A DNA stretch of 16,782 nt from Pseudomonadota bacterium (GTDB lineage Bacteria > Pseudomonadota > Gammaproteobacteria > Burkholderiales > Burkholderiaceae_C), in the NCBI GenBank assembly GCA_023422975.1, contig JAFAGF010000276.1, positions 1 to 16,782 on the forward strand, read 5' to 3'. Shown here piece after piece: positions 8,793 through 14,859 of this stretch. The translations under genes were made by a program, and so were the position numbers. The notes beneath the pieces were generated by a model, which saw only the letters and a list, made by a program, of their open reading frames with translations, made no database searches and was not told where the DNA came from. How positions within the stretch are numbered: the first letter of the stretch is position 1; the number at the start of each line of letters is the position of its first letter.

Positions 8793-8826
8793 TCGTCATG
8801 ACATCGACATATAGCCTGCATAAACT
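8793..8826 (+). promoter_or_regulatory. Candidate Pho box and -10 element for the ugp operon
   Basis: Three 7-mers ending in CAT lie exactly 11 bp apart: TCGTCAT (8793-8799), TCGACAT (8804-8810) and CCTGCAT (8815-8821). The PhoB consensus is CTGTCAT-N4-CTGTCAT with an 11-bp period. The first two units match it at 5/7 and 4/7, the third at 4/7. Ten bases after the second unit is TAAACT (8821-8826), a 4/6 match to TATAAT at about the box-to-minus-10 distance I recall for E. coli phoA. The downstream genes are a known PhoB target class (ugp). Spacing and context carry the call more than sequence identity. Confidence 0.5.
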
Positions 8827-8834
8827 GGTTGGCT

Positions 8835-9875
8835 ATGTCGACCATCGAACTCGAACAAGTCGCCAAGTCGTGGGGAGACACCACGGCCTTGCGCGCCATG
8901 AATTTGCAGATTCCCGCAGGCTCTTTCTGCGTGTTGTTGGGCCCCTCGGGCTGCGGTAAATCCACCACGCTGCGCATCATTGCGGGCCTGGAAACTGCCA
9001 CCTCAGGCCGCGTGCGGATTGGCGGCAAAGACGTTACCCAGCTGCCGCCAGCCGAGCGTGGCATTGCCATGGTGTTTCAAAACTATGCCTTGTTCCCGCA
9101 CCTGAGCGTGCGCGAGAACATTGGCTTTGGCCTGTCGGTGCGCAAAGTGGCCAAGACCGAAGCCGAAAAGCGTTTGGCTGAAGCTGCAGATCTCTTGGGA
9201 CTGTCGCATTTGCTGGACCGCAGACCGGGCCAGCTCTCGGGCGGTCAGCAGCAGCGCGTGGCGCTGGGGCGCGCTTTGGTCGCGCAGGCCCATGTGTGTT
9301 TGATGGATGAGCCCCTGTCCAACCTGGATGCGCAATTGCGCCAAGAAATGCGCGCCGAGCTGCGCGAGCTGCAGCAGCGCTTGGGCCTGACGGTGGTGTA
9401 CGTCACGCACGACCAAGCGGAAGCCATGAGTATGGCCGATCAGGTGGTGCTGTTGCACCAAGGCAAGGTCGAACAATGCGCTGCGCCGCGCGCCATGTAT
9501 GCGCAGCCTGCTACGACTTTTGCAGCCCGCTTTATTGGCACGCCCGCCATGAATTTGCTGCGGCTGCAAGACGGCTGCATTGCAGGCAGTCCGGTACAAA
9601 CCGGCGCGGTGGCTGCTACCAGCATGGGCTTGCGGCCTGAGGCGGTGCATTGGGGCGAAGCCCCTGCCGCCGACAGCGTGGTGGTGCAGGCGCAGGTCAC
9701 TGGGCAAGAGTATTTGGGTGCTGATGTGGTGCTGCGCTGCCAGGTGGGGCAAGAGAGCCTCACCGTGCGTGCGCCCGGCAGCGTGCTACCGCAGATGGGC
9801 CAGCAGGTGCCGCTGCACTGGCGCCAAGCCGATATGCATTTCTTTGACGCCAACGGCCAGCGCATGGCTGCCTGA
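8835..9875 (+). CDS. ugpC: ABC importer ATPase, UgpC/MalK type
   Basis: This 346-residue cytoplasmic ATPase energises the importer encoded downstream. The nucleotide-binding domain shows Walker A GPSGCGKST (36-44), the Q-loop glutamine at 82, signature LSGGQQQ (134-140), Walker B ending in LMDEP (156-160), the D-loop SNLD (162-165) and the switch histidine 192. A C-terminal TOBE/regulatory domain covers about 235-346, as in the MalK/UgpC (CUT1) subfamily. UgpC is chosen over MalK from the company of a UgpB-like binding protein and the PhoB-like upstream site; paralogues in this subfamily are interchangeable, so the substrate is not shown by this gene alone. ATG 8835 is preferred over the in-frame TTG at 8829. 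There is no good Shine-Dalgarno, and the putative -10 element ends 8 nt before the start. It is the first gene of a four-gene operon. Confidence 0.9.
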   Translation: MSTIELEQVAKSWGDTTALRAMNLQIPAGSFCVLLGPSGCGKSTTLRIIAGLETATSGRVRIGGKDVTQLPPAERGIAMVFQNYALFPHLSVRENIGFGLSVRKVAKTEAEKRLAEAADLLGLSHLLDRRPGQLSGGQQQRVALGRALVAQAHVCLMDEPLSNLDAQLRQEMRAELRELQQRLGLTVVYVTHDQAEAMSMADQVVLLHQGKVEQCAAPRAMYAQPATTFAARFIGTPAMNLLRLQDGCIAGSPVQTGAVAATSMGLRPEAVHWGEAPAADSVVVQAQVTGQEYLGADVVLRCQVGQESLTVRAPGSVLPQMGQQVPLHWRQADMHFFDANGQRMAA

Positions 9876-9895
9876 ACCGCTTTTTTACCCCCCGC

Positions 9896-9901
9896 GAGGA
9901 G
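9896..9901 (+). promoter_or_regulatory. Strong Shine-Dalgarno for the binding protein
   Basis: GAGGAG lies 8 nt before ATG 9910. It is the strongest ribosome site in the operon, fitting the high stoichiometry needed for a periplasmic binding protein. It rejects the longer in-frame reading that begins inside ugpC. Confidence 0.8.
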
Positions 9902-9909
9902 CAATCACT

Positions 9910-11196
9910 ATGCAACGCAAGACCTTCCTGAAGGCTTCGGCCGCAGCCGCCGTGCTGGGCATGACCACCGCAGCCTGGGCGCAAACGCCTGTGGAAGTGC
10001 CTTTTTACTACCCCGTTGCCGTGGGTGGCCCCATCACCAAAACGATTGACGGCTACGCGGCAGATTTCAACCAAGCCCACCCGCAATACAAAATCGTGCC
10101 GATTTATGCGGGCACCTACCAAGAAACCATTGTGAAGGCGCTGACGGCGCACAAGTCGGGCAAAGCGCCTGCTACTTCGGTGCTGCTGTCCACCGATATG
10201 TTCACATTGATCGATGAAGATGCCATCGTGCCCATCGACAACTTTGTGAAGACCGATGCCGACAAGGCGTGGCTCAAGGGCTTTTACCCCGCGTTCATGG
10301 CCAACAGCCAAACGGGAGGCAAGACCTGGGGCGTACCGTTTCAGCGTTCGACCGTGGTGATGTACTACAACAAGGACGCGTTCAAGGAAGCAGGCCTGGA
10401 TCCGAACAAAGCGCCCCAGACCTGGGCGGAATTAAAGGATGCAGCCAAAAAGCTGACCAAGAAAGACGCCAACGGTAACGTCACGCAGTACGGCATTCAA
10501 ATCCCCTCCACGGGCTTTGCGTACTGGATGCTGCAAACCTTCACCACGCCCAATGATGTGCTCCTGGCCAATGAGGCCGGCACCAAGGTGACCTTTGACA
10601 ACCCCAAGGTCATCGAAGCGCTGGAGACGTGGGTCAACCTGGCCAAAGATGGCGTGCACCCCAAGGGTGTGGTGGAGTGGGGCACCACGCCCAAGGACTT
10701 CATGGAAAAGAAGGCCGCCATCATCGTGACCACCACGGGCAACCTCACCAACCTCAAAACCAACGCCAAGTTTGACTTTGGCGTGGGCCAGATTGCGGGC
10801 AATGTGCGCAAGGGCTCGCCCACCGGTGGCGGCAACTTCTACATCTTCAAGAGCGTGCCCAAGGAGCAGCAAGAAGCGGCCTTCAAGTTTGCACAGTGGA
10901 TCACCCAGCCCGAGCGTGCTGCGCAGTGGAGCATGGACAGCGGCTATGTCGCCGTGTCGCAAGCGGCCTATGACACCCCCACGCTGAAAAAGTACGGCCA
11001 AGACTTCCCGCAGGCGCTGGTCGCGCGAGACCAGTTGCCCGTGTCGGTGGCGGAGTTTTCGACCCACGAAAACCAGCGCGTGACCAAGGTGCTCAACGAT
11101 GCGGTACAGGCGGCACTCAATGGCACCAAGACATCCGCCCAAGCCATGAAAGATGCGCAAAAAGAAGCCGACCGCATCTTGCGCAGCTACCGTTGA
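9910..11196 (+). CDS. ugpB: Extracellular solute-binding protein, UgpB-like
   Basis: This 428-residue periplasmic binding protein would capture sn-glycerol-3-phosphate or glycerophosphodiesters and deliver them to UgpAE. The signal peptide spans residues 1-24 (cleavage after AAWA); its RKTFLK start resembles a Tat motif with the second arginine replaced by lysine. Compared from memory with E. coli UgpB (438 aa), shared blocks are YKIVPIYAG.Y, the YYNKDAFKEAGLDPNKAPQTW block, the GVG.I segment, a GYV.VS.AAYD block and a late arginine (Arg390) in place of the ligand-binding one. At the position of the first stacking tryptophan (Trp169 region of E. coli) there is Phe203, with Trp206 kept, so ligand preference may differ. 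Its own strong ribosome site and the stem-loops after the stop suggest higher expression than the permeases. Another CUT1 substrate is possible. Confidence 0.85.
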   Translation: MQRKTFLKASAAAAVLGMTTAAWAQTPVEVPFYYPVAVGGPITKTIDGYAADFNQAHPQYKIVPIYAGTYQETIVKALTAHKSGKAPATSVLLSTDMFTLIDEDAIVPIDNFVKTDADKAWLKGFYPAFMANSQTGGKTWGVPFQRSTVVMYYNKDAFKEAGLDPNKAPQTWAELKDAAKKLTKKDANGNVTQYGIQIPSTGFAYWMLQTFTTPNDVLLANEAGTKVTFDNPKVIEALETWVNLAKDGVHPKGVVEWGTTPKDFMEKKAAIIVTTTGNLTNLKTNAKFDFGVGQIAGNVRKGSPTGGGNFYIFKSVPKEQQEAAFKFAQWITQPERAAQWSMDSGYVAVSQAAYDTPTLKKYGQDFPQALVARDQLPVSVAEFSTHENQRVTKVLNDAVQAALNGTKTSAQAMKDAQKEADRILRSYR

Positions 11197-11204
11197 TGCC
11201 GCGC

Positions 11205-11284
11205 GGGCAAAGCGGTGGCTTTGTCTGCTCCACGCCTTGCCGGGTATGGTTTGCCGTTTGACAGACGGTGCGCCGGGCAAGGCG
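11205..11284 (+). other. Stem-loop cluster between binding protein and permease genes
   Basis: Three foldable elements fill the 119-nt gap. The first is a hairpin CAAAGC/GCTTTG (11208-11213 with 11218-11223, loop GGTG). The second is a longer pair CGCCTTGCC/GGCAAGGCG (11233-11241 with 11276-11284). The third, CCGTT/GACGG (11254-11258 with 11264-11268), nests inside the second. No T-run follows, so this is not an intrinsic terminator. Such structures after binding-protein genes often stabilise the upstream message and reduce permease expression; that role is inferred here. Confidence 0.55.
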
Positions 11285-11315
11285 CTTGTTTGTTGATGTG
11301 AGAAGTTGGAAGCGC

Positions 11316-12218
11316 ATGTCAGGTTCTGTTTCATCACCCATGGCCGGTGCCAGCCAGCGCAGCATGCATGCGTGGCTGCTGCTGTTACCGGCGCTGGTGT
11401 TGTTGGTCACGTTTACGCACTGGCCCGCCGTGGCCACGCTGATGGATAGTTTTTTCTCGACACCCAAAGGCGCACGTCCGGCGCAGTGGGTGGGGCTGGA
11501 GAACTACGAGGTCATGGCCGATGACCCGGTGTTCTGGCAGGCCGTGCGCAACAACCTGTGGTTTGCGGCCGCCACCATTCCGGCATCGATTGGGCTGGCG
11601 CTGTTGATGGCCGTGTGGGTGAATGAGCGCATTGCCGGGCGCACCTTTTTGCGCATGGCGTATTTCACGCCCACGGTGCTGCCCATGATTGCCGTGGCCA
11701 ATATCTGGCTGTTTTTCTACACCCCGCAATACGGGCTGTTGGAGCAGTTCACCACGGCATTGGGCTTTCCGTCACACAACTGGCTGGGCGACCCCGCTAC
11801 GGCCTTGGCGTGCATCACGCTGGTGGCCGTGTGGAAAGAGGCCGGTTTTTTCATGATTTTTTATCTGGCGGCGCTGCAGACGCTGAACCCCAGCTTGAAA
11901 GAAGCGGCGGCCATTGAAGGTGCTTCGCGCTGGTATTTCTTTCGCCGTGTGCAGTGGCCGCTGTTGATGCCGACCACGCTGTTCGTGCTGATCAATGCGG
12001 TGATCAATGCCTTCCGTTTGGTGGACCATGTGTTCATTCTCACGCGGGGTGGTCCAGACAATGCCACCACCTTGCTGCTCTACCACCTGTATGAAGTGGG
12101 CTTCAAGTTTTGGGACACGGCCTACGCGGCAGCCATTACGGTGGTGCTGGTGGTGGTGCTGGCGGGTGTGGCGCTGTTTCAGTTTTTTGTGCTGGATAAA
12201 AAGGTGCATTACAAATGA
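11316..12218 (+). CDS. ugpA: ABC importer permease, UgpA/MalF type
   Basis: This 300-residue inner-membrane permease has about six hydrophobic segments and forms one half of the transmembrane channel with UgpE. The cytoplasmic EAA loop that docks on the ATPase is clear: EAAAIEGASRWYFFRRVQWPLL starts at Glu196, with the invariant glycine at 202. The length is close to E. coli UgpA (295 aa). The reading frame extends 16 codons further upstream, but ATG 11316 has a purine-rich GGAAG just before it, although spacing is short (3 nt). ATG 11340 is a possible alternative. The gene overlaps ugpE by 4 bp (ATGA), so the two permeases are translationally coupled. A structured 119-nt gap separates it from ugpB. 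Confidence 0.88.
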   Translation: MSGSVSSPMAGASQRSMHAWLLLLPALVLLVTFTHWPAVATLMDSFFSTPKGARPAQWVGLENYEVMADDPVFWQAVRNNLWFAAATIPASIGLALLMAVWVNERIAGRTFLRMAYFTPTVLPMIAVANIWLFFYTPQYGLLEQFTTALGFPSHNWLGDPATALACITLVAVWKEAGFFMIFYLAALQTLNPSLKEAAAIEGASRWYFFRRVQWPLLMPTTLFVLINAVINAFRLVDHVFILTRGGPDNATTLLLYHLYEVGFKFWDTAYAAAITVVLVVVLAGVALFQFFVLDKKVHYK

Positions 12219-13039
12219 GCGCGCCTGCTGTGATTTACCGACATACGTGGCTGGATACGCTGGCCGCATGGACACTGGCGCTGCTGTGGATCTTGCCGCT
12301 GGCCTATGCGTTTTGGACCGCTTTTCACCCCAGTGATTACGCGATTCGCTTTGACCTGAGCGCACCGTGGACGCTGCAAAACTTCCGCAACGCGTGGGAA
12401 GCCGCGCCGTTTGCGCGCTATTTTTTCAACACCACGGTGCTGGTGCTGCTGATTTTGGCAGTGCAGCTGGTGCTGTCTACCTTGGCGGCGTTTGCATTTG
12501 CGCGCTATGAGTTCCGTGGCAAGAACGTGGCGTTTGCCTTGGTGCTGGTGCAGCTGATGATCATGCCGGACATCTTGCTGGTGGAGAACTACCAGACCAT
12601 GGCCAAGCTGGGCTTGGTGGACACGCTGTTTGCGATTGGCTTGCCGTACTTTGCCTCGGCCTTTGCCATCTTCTTGCTGCGTCAAACCTTCATGGGCATT
12701 CCCAAAGAGCTGGATGAGGCCGCGCGCGTAGAAGGCGCCAGCACTTTGCAGGTGTTGTGGCGCGTGTATGTGCCGCTGGCCAAGCCGGTCTACACCGCGT
12801 TTGCGCTGGTCTCAGTGAGCTTTCACTGGAACAATTTTTTGTGGCCACTCATCATCACCAACAGCGTTGAGTCGCGCCCGCTGACGGTGGGGTTGCAGGT
12901 GTTTTCCAGCGTTGAGCAGGGCGTGGACTGGTCCACCATCACCGCCGCCACGCTGATGACTTCGGCCCCGCTGCTGATTGCCTTCATCTTGTTCCAGCGC
13001 CAGTTTGTGCAAAGCTTTATGCGCGCGGGGATCAAGTAA
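12215..13039 (+). CDS. ugpE: ABC importer permease, UgpE/MalG type
   Basis: This 274-residue inner-membrane permease is the second half of the channel. It has about six hydrophobic segments and an EAA loop, DEAARVEGASTLQVLWRVYVPLAKP, starting near Glu168. E. coli UgpE has 281 residues. The ATG overlaps the ugpA stop (ATGA), with AAGG 10 nt upstream inside ugpA. The C-terminal residues QSFMRAGIK, with the terminal GxxK-type ending, are typical of the MalG/UgpE branch. It is the last gene of the operon: a strong bidirectional terminator follows within 25 bp. No ugpQ phosphodiesterase follows directly, but an EEP-fold hydrolase lies beyond tenA. Confidence 0.88.
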   Translation: MSAPAVIYRHTWLDTLAAWTLALLWILPLAYAFWTAFHPSDYAIRFDLSAPWTLQNFRNAWEAAPFARYFFNTTVLVLLILAVQLVLSTLAAFAFARYEFRGKNVAFALVLVQLMIMPDILLVENYQTMAKLGLVDTLFAIGLPYFASAFAIFLLRQTFMGIPKELDEAARVEGASTLQVLWRVYVPLAKPVYTAFALVSVSFHWNNFLWPLIITNSVESRPLTVGLQVFSSVEQGVDWSTITAATLMTSAPLLIAFILFQRQFVQSFMRAGIK

Positions 13040-13058
13040 TCCCAAGAGAGATATTTCT

Positions 13059-13155
13059 AAAAAAAAAAAGAGCTGCTTGCGCTCATGAAAAAAGGGTTTC
13101 AGATACTTTTCTATCTGAAACCCTTTGTTTTCAAGCGCTAGCAGCTCTATTTTTT
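13059..13155. repeat. Comamonadaceae-type palindromic repeat, copy 2
   Basis: Outer arms AGAGCTGCTTGCGCT (13069-13083) and AGCGCTAGCAGCTCT (13134-13148) are complementary at 14 of 15 positions. An inner perfect 15-bp stem (13091-13105 with 13112-13126, loop CTTTTC) nests within. The whole is flanked by an A-run on the left and a T-run on the right. The layout matches copy 1 at 6472-6563, and the AGCGCTAGCAGCT core is one I recall as frequent in intergenic regions of Comamonadaceae. Confidence 0.85.
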
Positions 13156-13156
13156 A
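13060..13156. terminator. Bidirectional terminator between ugpE and tenA
   Basis: The nested hairpin of repeat copy 2 ends in six T residues on the + strand (13150-13155) and, read on the - strand, in about eleven T residues (complement of 13059-13069). It lies between two convergent genes, 20 bp after ugpE and 11 bp after the tenA stop. It should therefore end both transcripts. Confidence 0.85.
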
Positions 13157-13166
13157 CGAATTGCAA

Positions 13167-13829
13167 TTAGCAAGGCCACACGGCCATACGGTACGCGCTG
13201 TCCCAGAACATCCATTCCAGCCGTGCTGCATCGGTATAGGCCTGGTGCATTTCGGCCACGGTCTTGGCATCGGCCTGCGCGGCCACCGCATCCACAGTGT
13301 TGCGCACGGCACGTACGTGGGCATGAAATTCTTCACCACCGTAGGTATCTATCCAGCTTTGGTAGGGGTTGCCTAGCACGCTGCGTTTTTGCAGCTCAAT
13401 GCCCACTTCGGCATAAATCCAGAAACACGGCAGCAGCGCCGCCAGTGCGACGGCGTAAGGGCGGCTCCACGCCGTAGACTGCAGAAAGTGGCAGTAATGG
13501 TGGCAGGTGGGCGACAGCGGGGTGCTTTGGAATTTTTCTGGCGTCACGTCGTAATCGCGCATGAAGCTGTCGTGCAGCAAACGCTCGGTGACCACGGCTT
13601 CTTTGGCGGCTTGTGAGAACTGCACCACACCTTCTGCGTCATCGGCTTTGCCTCCGGCAATGGCCAGCGCGCGGCCGAAAGCCACCAGATAGTGGGCGTC
13701 CTGAATCATGTAATGCTGGAAGGCGTCACGCGCCAGACTGCCATCGGCCAGTGCCTGGTTGAACGGCAGAGCGAGCGTAGCGTTAAACAATGGCAGGTTG
13801 CGCTGCCATGCTTGGTCACAAAAAGACAT
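13167..13829 (-). CDS. tenA: Aminopyrimidine aminohydrolase / thiaminase II, TenA
   Basis: This 220-residue cytoplasmic enzyme salvages the pyrimidine half of degraded thiamine by hydrolysing aminopyrimidine compounds to HMP. Active-site residues fall at the same numbers I recall for B. subtilis TenA: Asp44 and Tyr47 (QDAHYL), Tyr112 (HHYCHF), nucleophile Cys135 (LLPCFW), Tyr139, Tyr163 (DTYGGEEF) and Glu205 (LEWMFWD). It is thus a classical TenA_C type, not the cysteine-lacking TenA_E type. It is the only - strand gene, convergent with the ugp operon and divergent from the EEP gene. No other thiamine gene, and no TPP riboswitch, is visible in its 138-bp upstream gap. The ribosome site is weak. 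Confidence 0.93.
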   Translation of the reverse strand: MSFCDQAWQRNLPLFNATLALPFNQALADGSLARDAFQHYMIQDAHYLVAFGRALAIAGGKADDAEGVVQFSQAAKEAVVTERLLHDSFMRDYDVTPEKFQSTPLSPTCHHYCHFLQSTAWSRPYAVALAALLPCFWIYAEVGIELQKRSVLGNPYQSWIDTYGGEEFHAHVRAVRNTVDAVAAQADAKTVAEMHQAYTDAARLEWMFWDSAYRMAVWPC

Positions 13830-13967
13830 GGTTGTAAAGGTGATGAAATGTCAAAAAAATTCTCAAATTCGGATGAAATGCACTGAACATCGACAAGAAC
13901 AGTTATGTTTCACCCTGTGTGAGCGTGTCGTCACGGTTCGTCTCACCATGCTTAGAGAGAGTGTGTC
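13830..13967. other. Divergent intergenic region tenA / EEP hydrolase
   Basis: This 138-bp gap should contain the start signals of both flanking genes. It holds a 9-bp direct repeat GATGAAATG at 13842-13850 and 13872-13880 (30-bp period) and a small palindrome CGTG-TCGT-CACG near 13924-13935. I could not identify a convincing -35/-10 pair in either direction. Confidence 0.4.
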
Positions 13968-14849
13968 ATGCATTTAGTCACTTGGAATACCCAATGGTGC
14001 TGTGGCCTGGATGGTGAAGTGCGCCCTGAGCGCATTGTCCAAACGGTGCAAGCCATGGGCGAATGCGATGTGCTGTGCCTGCAAGAAATTGCCATCAACT
14101 ACCCCCAGTTGCGGGGGGGCGCGGCCCACCAGGTCGAGCAGTTGAAAGCCTTGTTGCCCGGCTGGTCGGTATTTTTTGGTGCGGCCGTGCACGAGTGGAC
14201 TGAGGCTGGCGAGCAGCAGTTTGGCAACCTGATTGCCACACGGCTACCGGTGCTGCAGGTGCAGCACTACCCGCTGCCGTATCCGGCCGACCAGAACATT
14301 CGCACCATGCCGCGCATGTGCACCGCAGTGACGGTGCAAGACCCCGTGCTGGGCCCGGTGCGTGTGATGACCACGCACCTGGAGTACTACTCCAAACGCC
14401 AGCGCATGGCGCAAGCACGTTATTTGCGACGCATGCACTTTGAAGCGCTGTCGCAGGTGTTTGCACCACCGCCACCGGCGCAAGATGGCTCGCCGTTTCA
14501 AACCAAACCGCACACGCCGCATGCCGTGCTGTGTGGCGACTTCAATCTGGAGTCGCACGAGATGGAGTACGCGGCGCTGGACTCTCCGGCGGCGGTGATC
14601 GAATGCTTGGAAGCCGGTTGGCCCGAAGGCGTGGTGGGGGCCGCGTGGAACGATGCGTGGCGCGTGCTGCGTAGCAATGAGCCCCAGCCAGATACCTTCC
14701 GGGTGTTTGACCGCCAGTTTGGCCCCGAGCCAGGTGCTTGCGATTTTGTCTGGGTCAGCGACAGCCTGTGCGAGAAAGTGCGCAGCTTTGAAGTGAACCA
14801 GCAAACGCAGGCATCAGACCACCAGCCCGTGCGCGTGGTGCTGGCCTAA
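13968..14849 (+). CDS. Endonuclease/exonuclease/phosphatase (EEP) superfamily hydrolase
   Basis: This 293-residue protein has the metal-dependent phosphodiesterase/nuclease fold shared by exonuclease III, DNase I and sphingomyelinases. All core residues are visible: Asn7 in TWNTQW, the metal ligand Glu40 in CLQEI, His137 in TTHLEYYS, Asp191 and Asn193 in CGDFNLES, Asp259 in ACDFVWVSD, and the Asp284-His285 pair in SDHQPV. There is no signal peptide, so it is probably cytoplasmic. There is no AP-endonuclease-type specificity element that I can recognise, so the substrate (nucleic acid, nucleotide or phospholipid headgroup diester) is open. Its stop is only about 10 nt before pbpC, suggesting co-transcription. 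Its position past ugp allows the guess that it cleaves imported glycerophosphodiesters, but a terminator and tenA lie between. Confidence 0.88.
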   Translation: MHLVTWNTQWCCGLDGEVRPERIVQTVQAMGECDVLCLQEIAINYPQLRGGAAHQVEQLKALLPGWSVFFGAAVHEWTEAGEQQFGNLIATRLPVLQVQHYPLPYPADQNIRTMPRMCTAVTVQDPVLGPVRVMTTHLEYYSKRQRMAQARYLRRMHFEALSQVFAPPPPAQDGSPFQTKPHTPHAVLCGDFNLESHEMEYAALDSPAAVIECLEAGWPEGVVGAAWNDAWRVLRSNEPQPDTFRVFDRQFGPEPGACDFVWVSDSLCEKVRSFEVNQQTQASDHQPVRVVLA

Positions 14850-14859
14850 GCGTTTGTCC

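Noticed and set aside
9580..9909. Upstream extension of the ugpB reading frame into ugpC
   Set aside because: The extra residues overlap ugpC in another frame and look like shadow sequence. The ATG at 9910 has a strong ribosome site and is followed by a clear signal peptide.
13060..13156. Insertion-sequence end or transposable element
   Set aside because: There is no transposase and no target duplication; the structure fits a repeat-type terminator between convergent genes.
13849..13854. Perfect TTGACA (-35 consensus) on the minus strand upstream of tenA
   Set aside because: It lies only about 20 bp before the tenA ATG, so the matching -10 would fall on the start codon, where no such element is seen.
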